Assembly: GCF_009674495.1 (NCBI RefSeq)
Contig: NZ_WKJN01000005.1
Span: 1-64,000 of the forward strand
Length of the DNA stretch: 64,000 nucleotides
DNA from: Duganella alba
Lineage (GTDB): Bacteria > Pseudomonadota > Gammaproteobacteria > Burkholderiales > Burkholderiaceae_D
Direction of reading: 5' to 3'
Within the stretch, counting starts at the first letter, position 1. Each line of letters begins with the position of its first letter. Below the pieces are notes generated by a model. It was not told the DNA's origin, ran no database searches, and was given only the letters and a program-made list of their open reading frames with translations. Shown here piece after piece: positions 1 to 9,619 of the stretch. A program made the position numbers and the translations under genes.

Positions 1-950
1 GCCAGCGCCATCGCCGCGCCGAGGATGGCGCCCAGCAGCAGGATCTGGCGTTCCAGCGCGCGCGCGCCGGACAGCGCCTGCTCCTCCGGCTGGCGCGCCA
101 GGATGGCCCAGCTCAGCGTGGCCGGATCGTCGGGATGGCCGCTGCGGGCGTAGCCGGTCAGGTAGCTGCGGCCGTCGGCCCAGCTTTCCTTGACCGCGCC
201 GGAGGCGCCGCCGCGCGCCAGCGTCAGGCTGTCGCTGTTGATCTTTTGTTCCTCGCTGCCGTTCGGTCCCAGCATGATGGTGCCGTCGCCGCGCACCACG
301 AAGATCTCGGCCGCGTACTGCTGCTCGGCCGGCGCCAGGATGGTGCGCGCCATGCGCCGCATCCAGCCCCAGCTCATGTGCACGCACAGCACCCCCTGTT
401 GCTTGCCGTCGGCGTCCAGCACCGGCCCGGCGGCGTCGACGAAGCGCCACGGCTCGGCGCCGGCGGGCAGCTTCTTGCCCAGCGGGGCGACCGGATGGAA
501 GTCGCCGGCATACAGTTTGTCCTTGCCGCCCTTGAACCAGTCGTAGGTGCTGACGTTGGCGCCTTCGAGCAGGCCCTGGGTGGCGGCATGGACAGTGCCG
601 TCCGGCCTGGCCAGGCCGATCCAGGCGTAGTCGGGGAAGGTGGTCTGCAGGCTTTCCAGCGCCTGGCGCACCTCGGCCGGCGGGCGCGCGGCGCGCACCT
701 GCGGCAGCGCGGTCAGCAGCCGGACGTTGCCCGTGGCCTGGCGCACCGCGCCGTCGAGCGCATCGCGCATCTGCCACGACAGCTGCTGCAGGCGCTGCTG
801 CGCCTCGCGTCGGGCGTAGTCGATGGCGAAATGGTCCACCAGGATCAGCAGACACAGCACCGTCAGCAGCACCGTGGCGCTGACGCCCATGGTCACCAGC
901 GTGGTGAGCCGGGGACGCGCGGGGGAGGACGGTGGCGGATGAATGTGCAC
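1..950 (-). CDS. membrane sensor with periplasmic Cache-like domain (partial, C-terminus outside window)
   Basis: Reading leftwards from a GTG at 950 the frame stays open to the window edge (about 316 residues). It has a short Pro-rich cytoplasmic N-terminus, one membrane segment (residues about 16-38), a long soluble domain, and the beginning of a second hydrophobic segment (QILLLGAILGAAMALA) exactly at the edge. This is the plan of a dCache-type extracytoplasmic sensor that would continue into HAMP, GGDEF, kinase or chemotaxis modules, which are not visible. The start is uncertain: no ribosome-binding site is evident at GTG 950, an in-frame ATG lies at 995, and another ATG at 890 sits just before the membrane segment. 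It is divergent from the efflux operon; there is no evidence that they are related in function. Confidence 0.7.
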   Translation of the reverse strand, partial: MHIHPPPSSPARPRLTTLVTMGVSATVLLTVLCLLILVDHFAIDYARREAQQRLQQLSWQMRDALDGAVRQATGNVRLLTALPQVRAARPPAEVRQALESLQTTFPDYAWIGLARPDGTVHAATQGLLEGANVSTYDWFKGGKDKLYAGDFHPVAPLGKKLPAGAEPWRFVDAAGPVLDADGKQQGVLCVHMSWGWMRRMARTILAPAEQQYAAEIFVVRGDGTIMLGPNGSEEQKINSDSLTLARGGASGAVKESWADGRSYLTGYARSGHPDDPATLSWAILARQPEEQALSGARALERQILLLGAILGAAMAL

Positions 951-1090
951 GATCGTACTAAATGATAACGAAAAGAAATTAACTGATTGTAGCATTGCAA
1001 TACCGCACTTGGATGGTGCAGGCGGAATTTCATCGGCCAATGTAACAACCAAGAAAATAGTGATCGTGCCGCACTGCACAAGATTGTTGC

Positions 1091-1120
1091 TTGACTTAAT
1101 TAGAATGATCGTTCATTCTA
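1091..1120 (+). promoter_or_regulatory. efflux operon promoter with TetR-type palindromic operator
   Basis: A 20-bp palindrome (1101-1120) has perfect 8-bp arms, tagaatga and tcattcta, around a 4-bp centre. It directly follows a TTGACT -35-like hexamer (1091-1096) and covers the place where the -10 should lie (CATTCT, 1114-1119, 17-bp spacing). Such an arrangement is usual for TetR repressors of RND pumps. The likely ligand protein is the TetR regulator at 7055-7666; that pairing is inference. Confidence 0.65.
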
Positions 1121-1157
1121 TAGGTTGTGCTTAATATTTATACAGAAAGCTCATCAC

Positions 1158-2372
1158 ATGGAAGCCTTTTTCTGCAAAAAAACGATGCTGCGCACCGCCG
1201 GTGCCGTAGCCGTAGTCTCCGCGCTGGCCGTCCTGGCCGGTTGCTCCAAGTCCGCGTCCGAAGCACCTCACCAGCAGCAGGTGGCGGAAGTGGGCGTTTT
1301 CAAGGTGGCGCAAGCGCCGCTGCAAATCACCACCGAACTGCCGGGCCGCACCGCCGCTTATCAAGTGGCCGAAGTGCGCCCGCAGGTCAGTGGCCTGATT
1401 CAGAAACGCCTGTTTGTCGAGGGCGCCGACGTCAAGGCCGGCATGCCCCTGTACCAGATCGATCCGGCCACCTACCAGGCGTCGTACAACTCGGCCAAGG
1501 CCGCGCTGTCCAAGGCCAAGGCCAACCTGCTGACCGCCGCGCCGAAAGTGCAGCGCTATAAGGAGCTGGTCGCCATCGAAGGCGTCAGCAAGCAGGATTA
1601 CGACGACGCCGTCGCCGCCCACGAGCAGGCCAAGGCCGACGTGGAGTCGGCCGCCGCCGCGCTGGAGCAGGCCAAGATCAATGTCGGCTACACCCACGTC
1701 GACGCGCCGATCAGCGGCCGCATCGGCCGTTCCAGCGTGACCCCGGGCGCGCTGGTGACCGCCAGCCAGACCAATGCGCTGACCACCGTGCAGCAGTTGG
1801 ACCCGATCTACGTCGACGTCACCCAGACCAGCGAAGACATGCTGCGCCTGAAACGCGAAGTGGAAAGCGGCGGCCTGAAAAAAGACGGCAGCCAGGCCAA
1901 GGTCACGCTGGTGCTGTCGGACGGCACCAAGTACGCCATCGCCGGCAAGCTGCAGTTCTCCGACGTGACGGTCGATCCCGGCACCGGCAACGTCACGCTG
2001 CGCGCGCTGTTCCCGAATCCGAAGCATGATCTGCTGCCTGGCATGTTCGTGCGCGCCATGATCGAATCGGGCGTCGACGAACACGCCATCGCCGTGCCGC
2101 AGCAGGGCGTGACCCGCAACGCCAAGGGCGAAGCGACCGCGCTGGTGCTCAACAAGGAAGGCAAGGTCGAGCAGCGCACGCTGGTCACCGGCGCCACGCT
2201 GGGCGACAAGTGGCTGGTCAAATCGGGCCTGAACGACGGCGACCTGCTGATCGTCGAAGGCCTGCAAAAAGTCAAACCGGGCGCGCCGGCCAACGCCGCC
2301 AAGCCAGCCGCCGCGCCTGCGGCCGTCGCTGTCGGCGGTGCTGTCCCAGCCAACGCCAAGAGCGCGCAATAA
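1158..2372 (+). CDS. acrA: RND efflux periplasmic adaptor (membrane fusion) lipoprotein, AcrA/MexA type
   Basis: The 404-residue product starts with a lipoprotein signal ending LAVLAGC (Cys29), so it is anchored in the inner membrane and spans the periplasm. Order of domains: barrel-sandwich/lipoyl half (PQVSGLIQKRLFVEGADVKAG), alpha-hairpin rich in Ala/Lys (residues about 105-165), second lipoyl half (DAPISGRIGRSSVTPGALV), beta-barrel and membrane-proximal domain, then an Ala/Pro-rich tail. It bridges the AcrB pump and the OprM channel encoded immediately downstream (11-bp gap to acrB). I chose ATG 1158 because it precedes the signal peptide; longer in-frame starts add residues with no signal character. 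Substrate cannot be read from sequence. Confidence 0.93.
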   Translation: MEAFFCKKTMLRTAGAVAVVSALAVLAGCSKSASEAPHQQQVAEVGVFKVAQAPLQITTELPGRTAAYQVAEVRPQVSGLIQKRLFVEGADVKAGMPLYQIDPATYQASYNSAKAALSKAKANLLTAAPKVQRYKELVAIEGVSKQDYDDAVAAHEQAKADVESAAAALEQAKINVGYTHVDAPISGRIGRSSVTPGALVTASQTNALTTVQQLDPIYVDVTQTSEDMLRLKREVESGGLKKDGSQAKVTLVLSDGTKYAIAGKLQFSDVTVDPGTGNVTLRALFPNPKHDLLPGMFVRAMIESGVDEHAIAVPQQGVTRNAKGEATALVLNKEGKVEQRTLVTGATLGDKWLVKSGLNDGDLLIVEGLQKVKPGAPANAAKPAAAPAAVAVGGAVPANAKSAQ

Positions 2373-2383
2373 GGAGTTAGCCC

Positions 2384-5300
2384 ATGTCCCGTTTCTTTAT
2401 TGATCGCCCGATTTTTGCGTGGGTGGTCGCGATCGTGATTATGCTGGGCGGCATAATCGCGATTCTCGGCCTGCCGATCGCGCAATATCCAAGCATTGCT
2501 CCGCCGTCGATTTCGATCAGCGGTTCCTATCCAGGCGCGTCGGCCAAGACGGTGCAGGATGCCGTGACCCAGATCATCGAACAAAAGATGAAGGGTATCG
2601 ACGGCCTGCGCTACATGTCGTCGTCGTCCGACTCGACCGGTGGCGTCAGCATCACGCTGACCTTCCGCAGCGGCACCAATCCCGACATCGCGCAGGTGCA
2701 GGTGCAGAACAAGCTGCAGCTGGCCATGCCGCTGCTGCCTGCCGTGGTGCAGCAGCAAGGCCTGGTGGTGGCCAAGGCCACCAAGAACTTCCTGATGGTG
2801 CTCGGCTTCGTTTCCGAGGACGGCTCCATGAAGCAGGCCGACATCGGCGACTACGTGGCCGCCAACGTGATCGATCCGATCTCGCGGGTGGAAGGCGTGG
2901 GCGACGTGACCAACTTCGGTTCGCAGTACGCCATGCGCATCTGGCTCGACGCCGCCAAGCTGCAAAGCTACCAGCTGACGCCAGCCGACGTGAGCGACGC
3001 CATCACGGCGCAGAATACCGAAGTCTCCGCCGGTGAACTGGGCGGCCTGCCGGCCGTCGCCGGCCAGCAGCTGAACGCCACCGTCACGGCGCAAAGCCGC
3101 CTGCAGACCGCCGAGCAGTTCGGCGCCATCCTGCTGAAGACCAGTGCCAGCGGCGCCACCGTGCACCTGCGCGACGTCGCCCGCATGGAACTGGGCAGCG
3201 AGACCTACAACATCCTGGCGCGCTACAACGGCAACGCCGCCTCCGGCATGGCGATCAAGCTGGCCACCGGCGCCAACGCGCTGGACACCGCCAACGCGGT
3301 CAAGGCCAAGATCAAGACCATGCAGGCGCAGTTCCCGAAAGGCCTGAAAGCCGTGGTGGCCTTCGACACCACCCCGTTCGTCAAGCTGTCGATCGAAGAA
3401 GTGGTGAAGACGCTGGTGGAAGCGGTGGTGCTGGTGTTCCTGGTGATGTACCTGTTCCTGCAGAACTTCCGCGCCACGCTGATTCCAACCATGGCGGTGC
3501 CGGTGGTGCTGCTGGGGACCTTCGCCATCCTGTCGGCGCTGGGCTACTCGATCAACACGCTGACCATGTTCGCGGTGGTGCTGGCGATCGGCCTGCTGGT
3601 CGATGACGCCATCGTGGTGGTGGAAAACGTCGAGCGCGTGATGACGGAAGAGGGCTTGTCGCCGCTGGAAGCGACGCGCAAGTCGATGGACCAGATCAGC
3701 GGTGCGCTGGTCGGTATCGCGCTGGTGCTGTCGGCGGTGTTCGTGCCGATGGCCTTCTTCAGCGGTTCGACCGGCGTGATCTACCGCCAGTTCTCGGTGA
3801 CCATCGTGTCGGCGATGGTGCTGTCGGTGCTGGTGGCGATGATCTTCACGCCGGCGCTGTGCGCGACCATCCTGAAGCCGGTGGAAAAAGGCCATCACCT
3901 GACCAACAAGGGTTTCTTCGGCTGGTTCAACCGCACCTTCGAGCGCGGCACCAATAAATACCAGGGCATCGTCGGCGCCATCCTGAATCGCGGCGGCCGT
4001 TCGCTGGTGCTGTACGTGGTGCTGCTCGGCGTGCTGGCGCTGGTGTTCATGCGCCTGCCGACTTCCTTCCTGCCGGAGGAAGACCAGGGCGTGCTGTTCT
4101 CGCAGATCCAGCTGCCGACCGGCGCCACCCAGCAACGCACGCTGAAAGTGATCGAGAAGGTCGAGAACCACTTCCTGACCGAAGAGAAGGATGCTGTCGC
4201 TTCCGTGTTCGCGGTGGCCGGCTTCAGCTTCAGCGGCAATGGCCAGAACAGCGGCATCGCCTTCGTCCGCATGAAGGACTGGTCCGAGCGTCCGGGCGCG
4301 GCCAATCGCGTCAGCGCGATCGTCGGCCGGGCGATGGGCAAGTTCTCGCAGATCAAAGATGCGATGGTGTTCGCCTTTGCCCCGCCTGCGGTGCTGGAAC
4401 TGGGTAACGCCAGCGGCTTCGACTTGCAGCTGCAGGACATCGGCGGCGTCGGTCACGAGGCGCTGATGGCGGCGCGCAACCAGATGCTGGGCATGGCCTC
4501 GCAGAGCAAGCTGCTGGTGGGCGTGCGTCCCAACGGCCAGGAAGATACGCCGCAGTACAAGGTCACCATCGACCAGCAGAAGGCCATTGCCCTGGGCCTG
4601 ACCGTGGCCGACGTCAACAAGGTGCTGAGCAACGCCTGGGGTAGCGCCTACGTCAACGACTTCGTCGACCGTGGCCGCGTGAAGAAAGTGTTCATCCAGG
4701 GTTCGGCCGAAGCGCGCATGACGCCGGAAGACCTGAGCAAGTGGTTCGTGCGCAACGCCAGCGGCGAGATGGTGCCGTTCTCGGCCTTCACCACCGGCAA
4801 GTGGGTGTACGCATCGCCGCGCCTGGAGCGCTACAACGGCCTGCCGTCGACCGAGATCCTCGGCGCGCCGGCGCCGGGCCAGAGCTCGGGCACCGCCATG
4901 GCGGAAGTCGAGAAGCTGGCGGCGCAACTGCCGCCGGGTATCGGCTACGAGTGGACCGGCCTGTCGACCGAGGAACGCGACTCCGGTTCGCAGACCACGC
5001 AGCTGTACGCGATCTCGATCCTGATCGTGTTCCTGTGCCTGGCCGCGCTGTATGAAAGCTGGTCGGTGCCGTTCTCGGTGCTGCTGGTGGTGCCGCTGGG
5101 TGTCATCGGCACGGTGCTGGCGACCTTTGTGTTCAAGCTGTCGAACGACGTCTATTTCCAGGTCGGCCTGCTGACCGTGATCGGTCTGGCGGCGAAGAAT
5201 GCGATTCTGATCGTCGAATTCGCCAAGGAACTGCAGGACGGCGGCGAGGATCTGAAGAAGGCGACCCTGCACGCGGTGAAACTGCGTCTGCGTCCGATCC

Positions 5301-5521
5301 TGATGACTTCCATCGCTTTCGGCCTGGGCGTGTTCCCGCTGGCGATCAGCAGCGGCGCCGGTTCCGGCAGCCAGAACGCGATCGGCGTGGCGGTGCTGGG
5401 CGGGATGATGACGGCGACCTTCCTCGGCATCTTCTTCGTACCGCTGTTCTTTGTGCTGGTGCGCGGCTACTTCGCTCCGAAGAAGCCAGCGGCGCCGGCA
5501 AACGCTGTAGAGGTGCATTAA
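2384..5521 (+). CDS. acrB: RND multidrug efflux transporter, HAE-1 family (AcrB/MexB type)
   Basis: At 1045 residues this has the standard length for proton-driven hydrophobe/amphiphile efflux pumps. It begins [17 protein letters not shown], the conserved first membrane segment, and has the paired aspartates of the proton relay at D407/D408 ([17 protein letters not shown]) and the relay lysine at about K938 ([17 protein letters not shown]). Two large periplasmic loops separate TM1-2 and TM7-8, as in the porter and docking domains. A strong AAGGAG ribosome-binding site lies 8 bases before the ATG. It is the middle gene of acrA-acrB-oprM, with one base separating it from oprM, so stoichiometric translation is likely. 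Confidence 0.97.
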   Translation: MSRFFIDRPIFAWVVAIVIMLGGIIAILGLPIAQYPSIAPPSISISGSYPGASAKTVQDAVTQIIEQKMKGIDGLRYMSSSSDSTGGVSITLTFRSGTNPDIAQVQVQNKLQLAMPLLPAVVQQQGLVVAKATKNFLMVLGFVSEDGSMKQADIGDYVAANVIDPISRVEGVGDVTNFGSQYAMRIWLDAAKLQSYQLTPADVSDAITAQNTEVSAGELGGLPAVAGQQLNATVTAQSRLQTAEQFGAILLKTSASGATVHLRDVARMELGSETYNILARYNGNAASGMAIKLATGANALDTANAVKAKIKTMQAQFPKGLKAVVAFDTTPFVKLSIEEVVKTLVEAVVLVFLVMYLFLQNFRATLIPTMAVPVVLLGTFAILSALGYSINTLTMFAVVLAIGLLVDDAIVVVENVERVMTEEGLSPLEATRKSMDQISGALVGIALVLSAVFVPMAFFSGSTGVIYRQFSVTIVSAMVLSVLVAMIFTPALCATILKPVEKGHHLTNKGFFGWFNRTFERGTNKYQGIVGAILNRGGRSLVLYVVLLGVLALVFMRLPTSFLPEEDQGVLFSQIQLPTGATQQRTLKVIEKVENHFLTEEKDAVASVFAVAGFSFSGNGQNSGIAFVRMKDWSERPGAANRVSAIVGRAMGKFSQIKDAMVFAFAPPAVLELGNASGFDLQLQDIGGVGHEALMAARNQMLGMASQSKLLVGVRPNGQEDTPQYKVTIDQQKAIALGLTVADVNKVLSNAWGSAYVNDFVDRGRVKKVFIQGSAEARMTPEDLSKWFVRNASGEMVPFSAFTTGKWVYASPRLERYNGLPSTEILGAPAPGQSSGTAMAEVEKLAAQLPPGIGYEWTGLSTEERDSGSQTTQLYAISILIVFLCLAALYESWSVPFSVLLVVPLGVIGTVLATFVFKLSNDVYFQVGLLTVIGLAAKNAILIVEFAKELQDGGEDLKKATLHAVKLRLRPILMTSIAFGLGVFPLAISSGAGSGSQNAIGVAVLGGMMTATFLGIFFVPLFFVLVRGYFAPKKPAAPANAVEVH

Positions 5522-5522
5522 T

Positions 5523-6989
5523 ATGAAAAAATCCGTAATCACGATGGCGGTGCTGGCCGCAGTGGCCACCACCCTGGCCGGCTGCAGCCTGGCGCCGGTG
5601 TACGAACGTCCGGCGCAACCGGTGGGCCAGGCCTGGCCTGCCGGCGACGCCTACAAGGGCGTGCCGGCAGCGGCGGCCGACGCCAAGCCGGTGTCGCAGA
5701 TCCAGTGGCGCGAATACTTCTCCGACGAGAAGCTGCGCAAGGTGATCGAGCTGGCGCTGGTGAACAACCGCGACCTGCGCGTCTCCGTGCTCAACATCGA
5801 GAAGGCCAAGGCGCAGTACAACATCGACACGGCGGCGCTGCTGCCGAAACTGTCGGCCAACGTCAGCCAGAGCGCGTCGCGCACGCCGTCGAACATGACC
5901 GGCACCGGCGAAGCGGCCATCAACCGCCAGTACAACGGCGGCCTGGTGATGTCCTCGTATGAGCTGGACTTCTTCGGCAAGGTGCGCAACCAGTCCGAGG
6001 CCGGCCTGCAGACCTACCTCGGCACCGAGGAAGCGCGCCGCACGCAGCAGATCACGCTGGTGTCGGAAGTGGCGAATGCCTACCTGACGCTGATCGCCGA
6101 CCAGCAGCGCCTGAAGCTGGCGCAGAACACGCTGAAAAGCCAGCAGACCAGCTATGACCTGAGCAAGAAGCGCTTTGCCCTGGGCGTGGTGGCCGGCACC
6201 GACATGTACGACGCGCAGACCAGCGTGGAAACCGCGCGCAACGACGCCGCGGTCTACACCGCGCAGGTGGCGCTGGACCAGAACGCGCTGACGCTGCTGG
6301 TGGGCAGTGCCGTGCCGGCGGAACTGCTGCCGACCGGCGAGCTGGAAGAGGTGACGCAACTGGCCGCGATTCCGGCCGGCCTGCCGTCGGACCTGCTGCA
6401 GGCGCGTCCGGACGTGCAGGAAGCCGAACGCGCGCTGCGCGCCGCCAACGCCAACATCGGCGTGGCGCGCGCCGCCTTCTTCCCGAGCATTTCGCTGACG
6501 GCGTCCGGCGGCAGCGCCAGCACCACCTTGTCCGGCCTGTTCAAGGCCGGCTCGTCGACGTGGAGCTTTGCGCCGGCGATCAACCTGCCGATCTTCGACG
6601 GTGGCGTCAACCGCGCCAACCTGAATATCGCCAAGGCCGACCGCGACATCTCGGTGGCGCAGTACGAGAAGGCGGTGCAGACCGCGTTCCGCGAAGTGGC
6701 CGATGCACTGGCCACGCGCGGCACGCTGGACGAACGCCTGGCGTCGCAGCAGGCGCTGGTCGAGGCCTCGCAGAAGAGCTACACCATCAACGAGGCGCGC
6801 TACAACAAAGGCGCGGACTCCTACCTGAACGCGCTGGTGTCGCAGCGCGCGCTGTACACGGCGCAGCAAGGCCTGATCAGCACCCGTCTGGCCAAGACCA
6901 GCAACGCCGTCACCCTGTACAAGGTGCTGGGCGGCGGCTGGCAGCCGGAGCTGCCGCCACAGCAGCAACCGCAGCAGCCGCAGGGCTGA
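5523..6989 (+). CDS. oprM: outer-membrane efflux channel lipoprotein (OprM/NodT family)
   Basis: The 488-residue product has a lipoprotein signal MKKSVITMAVLAAVATTLAGC (lipid-modified Cys21) followed by SLAPVYERP, typical of OprM-family factors. Two repeats of long amphipathic helices (for example residues about 75-110 and 180-230; again 300-330 and 380-430) match the duplicated TolC-fold hairpins that form the periplasmic tunnel. It completes the tripartite pump with the two upstream genes. Its ATG begins one base after the acrB stop, with a weak AGAGG inside the end of acrB, suggesting translational coupling. The tail is Gln/Pro rich. Confidence 0.94.
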   Translation: MKKSVITMAVLAAVATTLAGCSLAPVYERPAQPVGQAWPAGDAYKGVPAAAADAKPVSQIQWREYFSDEKLRKVIELALVNNRDLRVSVLNIEKAKAQYNIDTAALLPKLSANVSQSASRTPSNMTGTGEAAINRQYNGGLVMSSYELDFFGKVRNQSEAGLQTYLGTEEARRTQQITLVSEVANAYLTLIADQQRLKLAQNTLKSQQTSYDLSKKRFALGVVAGTDMYDAQTSVETARNDAAVYTAQVALDQNALTLLVGSAVPAELLPTGELEEVTQLAAIPAGLPSDLLQARPDVQEAERALRAANANIGVARAAFFPSISLTASGGSASTTLSGLFKAGSSTWSFAPAINLPIFDGGVNRANLNIAKADRDISVAQYEKAVQTAFREVADALATRGTLDERLASQQALVEASQKSYTINEARYNKGADSYLNALVSQRALYTAQQGLISTRLAKTSNAVTLYKVLGGGWQPELPPQQQPQQPQG

Positions 6990-6997
6990 TGCGGCGC

Positions 6998-7034
6998 GGC
7001 GGACGCCTTGCCGGTGTCCGCCGCCCTATTTTTT
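6998..7034 (+). terminator. intrinsic terminator after the efflux operon
   Basis: A 10-bp stem (ggcggacgcc / ggtgtccgcc, with one G-T pair) with a 5-base loop is followed by a short A/T stretch ending in six T. It falls between oprM and the TetR gene, so the regulator may receive only read-through from the pump promoter. Confidence 0.6.
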
Positions 7035-7054
7035 ATCACTTCAAGAGCGCTCCC

Positions 7055-7666
7055 ATGAAATCCCACGTGAAACGACGCACGGACCCGGAACGGGCACAGA
7101 GTCGGCGCAACCAGGTATTGCAGGCGGCGGCCGTGTGTTTTGCCCGCAGCGGCTTCCATGGCGCCAGCATGTCCGAGATCTCGAAAGAGGCGGGCATGAG
7201 CGCAGGCCACATCTACAACTACTTCGACAGCAAGGAGGCCATCATCATGGCCTTCGTCGATCTGGAGGCCGAGCATGTGACGGCGCAGCTGCGCGAGCTG
7301 CAAAGCAAGGAAGATCCGCTGCAGTCGATGATCGACGAGGCGCCGCGCCACATCGACGAGAACCTCGATCCGGAATACTTCCAGCTGCCGCTGGAGATGT
7401 TTGCCGAAGCCGCGCGCAATCCGAAGATCGCCGCCGCGATGCGCGCGACCGACGTGGCGGCGATGGCCGAGTTCCGGCCCATCATCAAGCGCGAGCGCGA
7501 ACGGCGCGGCTTGTCGGTGGACGATGCGCTGCTCGACGGCCGCATCGACACCATGGTGTCGCTGTTCCACGGCCTGCCGATCCGCGCCTTGCACCGTCCG
7601 CAGCTGGACCGCAACTCCCTTGTGGAAGGGTATCGGGTCGCCATGAAGGCGCTGCTGCTGACCTGA
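7055..7666 (+). CDS. TetR/AcrR-family repressor of the adjacent RND pump
   Basis: The 203-residue protein has an N-terminal TetR DNA-binding domain: a basic arm, then a helix-turn-helix at about residues 38-58 (SMSEISKEAGMSAGHIYNYF), the family signature. The C-terminal ligand-binding half (about residues 70-200) is helical and divergent, as usual. It lies directly downstream of oprM on the same strand, the common position for a local repressor, and a palindromic TetR-type operator occurs in the acrA promoter at 1101-1120. ATG 7055 was chosen since upstream in-frame codons overlap oprM and the terminator. The inducing ligand is unknown. Confidence 0.9.
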   Translation: MKSHVKRRTDPERAQSRRNQVLQAAAVCFARSGFHGASMSEISKEAGMSAGHIYNYFDSKEAIIMAFVDLEAEHVTAQLRELQSKEDPLQSMIDEAPRHIDENLDPEYFQLPLEMFAEAARNPKIAAAMRATDVAAMAEFRPIIKRERERRGLSVDDALLDGRIDTMVSLFHGLPIRALHRPQLDRNSLVEGYRVAMKALLLT

Positions 7667-7752
7667 TTTGTCTCCTAATGTTTCCGGCCGCTGCACGCGG
7701 GCGGCGGCTGTTGTACCATGTGTGATGTCTCTATCCTGCTAATAGGCGCATC

Positions 7753-8460
7753 ATGACTTCCTACGTAATTCCCGCCCATGACATCGTCGGCCTGCCGGTC
7801 GCCGGTACGTCCGATCTGTTCCCTGTGCGCCGCGTCTACTGCGTCGGCCGCAACTACGCCGGCCACGCGCGCGAAATGGGTTCCGACCCGACCCGCGAAC
7901 CGCCGTTCTTCTTCTGCAAACCGGGCGACGCCCAGGCCGTGGTGCCGGCCGCGCCGAACCGCGTGCTGGAACTGCCGTATCCGCCGGCGACCAATAACCT
8001 GCACTACGAGTGCGAACTGGTGGTCGCCATCGGCAAGGGTGGCGCGGATATTTCGGTGGAAGACGCGGCCTCGCACATCTTCGGCTACGCGGTCGGCTTC
8101 GACATGACGCGCCGCGACCTGCAATTCAAGATGCGCGACGTCGGCCGTCCATGGGAAATCGGCAAGGCGTTCGACTTCTCGGCGCCGATCGGCCTGATTC
8201 ACCGCGCGGAAGAGGCGGGCGACATCAACCACGCCGCGATCCAGCTGGACGTGGATGGCGTGACCAAGCAGTCTGCCGACATCTCGCAGCTGATCTGGTC
8301 GATCAGCGAAACCATCGCCAACCTGTCGACCTACTTCACGCTGGCGCCGGGCGACCTGATTTTCAGCGGCACGCCGGAAGGCGTGGGCGCGGTGGTGCGC
8401 GGCAATGTCCTTGAAGGCAAGGTCGCCGGACTGTCGCCGATCACCGTGAAATTGGTATAA
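7753..8460 (+). CDS. fumarylacetoacetate hydrolase family protein (fumarylpyruvate hydrolase/FAHD1-like)
   Basis: This 235-residue protein is a single FAH domain. Visible family features are the entry motif RRVYCVGRNYAGHAREMG, the metal-binding acidic segment HYECELVVAIGKGG, the GYAVGFDMTRRDLQ segment with the third metal-binding Asp, and the late motif IFSGTPEGVGAV. Members hydrolyse or decarboxylate small 2-oxo acids (acylpyruvates, fumarylpyruvate, oxaloacetate) in the cytoplasm with Mg2+. The short single-domain form resembles the fumarylpyruvate/acylpyruvase group more than tyrosine-pathway FAH. No aromatic catabolism genes sit beside it, so the exact substrate is open. It converges on the sirtuin gene with a 5-bp gap. 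Confidence 0.88.
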   Translation: MTSYVIPAHDIVGLPVAGTSDLFPVRRVYCVGRNYAGHAREMGSDPTREPPFFFCKPGDAQAVVPAAPNRVLELPYPPATNNLHYECELVVAIGKGGADISVEDAASHIFGYAVGFDMTRRDLQFKMRDVGRPWEIGKAFDFSAPIGLIHRAEEAGDINHAAIQLDVDGVTKQSADISQLIWSISETIANLSTYFTLAPGDLIFSGTPEGVGAVVRGNVLEGKVAGLSPITVKLV

Positions 8461-8465
8461 ATCGT

Positions 8466-9290
8466 TTATAACAGGGCGTCGATCGCGGCCAGCGCCGCCA
8501 GGGCGCCCGAGGCCAGGCCGACATCGGCCTGGCTGGCCACCTGCGGCTCGCGCGGGTTGATGCGGATCATGCGGCCGTTGTGGTCGCGGATCACGGCCTG
8601 GCCGAAATGGCGCACCGACGGTATCGCCACACCGGCGCCCAGTTCCACCACCAGCGGTTTGCGCGCCTTGCGCAGCAGCTGATGCAGAGCCTCTTCCTGC
8701 CGCTCCGCGCGGCCTTCGTTCCAGCCGCTGTCGCCAAACATCAGGATATTCGGACGCGCCAGGGCGCCGCAGTGCGGGCAGGCGGGTGCTGCGTTGAGCA
8801 ACTGGCAGTGGACGGTATCGACTTGCGGCGTGTAGCCGGCGGCGCTCCAGACGTCGTCGCCGCACGGTTGCAGGCATTGCAGATGATGGATGGAGCCATG
8901 GCACTCCAGGATGCGCTGCGGATCGAAGCCGGCTTTCTGAAAGTGGCCGTCGACATTGCTGGTGAAGACGCCGTAGCCGTGTGCCATGCGCTCGCCCCAT
9001 TGCTTCAGCAGGCCGAAGCCGGCGTGCGGCACGGTGTCGCGGTAGAGGTTGAGCCGGTGGCCGTAGAAGCCCCAGGCCAGCGCCGGGTCCTCGTGAAAGG
9101 TGGCGGGTGACGCCACGCTGGTGAATTCCATGCGCGCGCGGCCGAGGGCTGGATAGGCCTTCCAGAAACCGTCGTTACCGCGAAAATCCGGCAGGCCGGA
9201 ATCGACGCCCATGCCGGCGCCGGCGGCGATGAGCAGCAGGTCGGCTTGCTGGAGGAGGGCGGCGGCGTGTTCGAGATCGGAATTGTGCAT
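8466..9290 (-). CDS. Sir2-family NAD-dependent protein deacylase (sirtuin)
   Basis: The 274-residue protein carries the NAD-binding sirtuin motif GAGMGVDSGLPDFRG (residues 24-38), a TSNVDGHF segment (110-117) in place of the usual TQNVD, and the catalytic ECHGS with His131. The zinc module is recognisable as Cys139/Cys143 and Cys171/Cys174 (CPHC), although the first pair is CxxxC rather than CxxC. Sirtuins remove acyl groups from lysines using NAD+ in the cytoplasm. The Gln to Ser change in TQNVD and Gly-Val in GAGMGVDSG place it in a divergent bacterial branch, so acyl preference should not be assumed. It is transcribed towards the FAH gene; its 5' end faces the tRNA. Confidence 0.87.
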   Translation of the reverse strand: MHNSDLEHAAALLQQADLLLIAAGAGMGVDSGLPDFRGNDGFWKAYPALGRARMEFTSVASPATFHEDPALAWGFYGHRLNLYRDTVPHAGFGLLKQWGERMAHGYGVFTSNVDGHFQKAGFDPQRILECHGSIHHLQCLQPCGDDVWSAAGYTPQVDTVHCQLLNAAPACPHCGALARPNILMFGDSGWNEGRAERQEEALHQLLRKARKPLVVELGAGVAIPSVRHFGQAVIRDHNGRMIRINPREPQVASQADVGLASGALAALAAIDALL

Positions 9291-9318
9291 GGCGCCATCT
9301 TAGCGACATCAAGCAAAC

Positions 9319-9348
9319 ATGACAAATACTTAAAGCCGCTGCTATAAT
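9319..9348 (+). promoter_or_regulatory. probable promoter of tRNA-Pro
   Basis: A consensus -10 TATAAT (9343-9348) lies 11 bases before the tRNA, with ATGACA (9319-9324) as -35 at 18-bp spacing. Confidence 0.6.
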
Positions 9349-9359
9349 TAGCTGTTCGT

Positions 9360-9436
<77 letters not shown>

Positions 9437-9455
9437 ACAAAATCAAAGACTTAAG

Positions 9456-9480
9456 GCCAGCCACGATGCTGGCTTTTTTT
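9456..9480 (+). terminator. intrinsic terminator after tRNA-Pro
   Basis: The 6-bp stem gccagc/gctggc with loop cacgat is followed by seven T (9474-9480), 19 bases after the tRNA CCA end. Confidence 0.85.
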
Positions 9481-9619
9481 ATTCCCGCTCTGCCTTCGAG
9501 GCGCCTCTGATTTCTGTGTGAAGTTCCGCACGGAATTTTTTCTTATTTCAACTAATCTGTCACTAATTTCATATTTTCAGTCACTAGCGAGTAAATCGTG
9601 TTGGTGCCAAGATATCGCC

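Noticed and set aside
1808..5572. Very long open frame antisense to acrB (over 1200 codons)
   Set aside because: It mirrors the acrB codon pattern of a high-GC genome and has a His/Arg/Gln-rich composition without any domain; acrB is certain.
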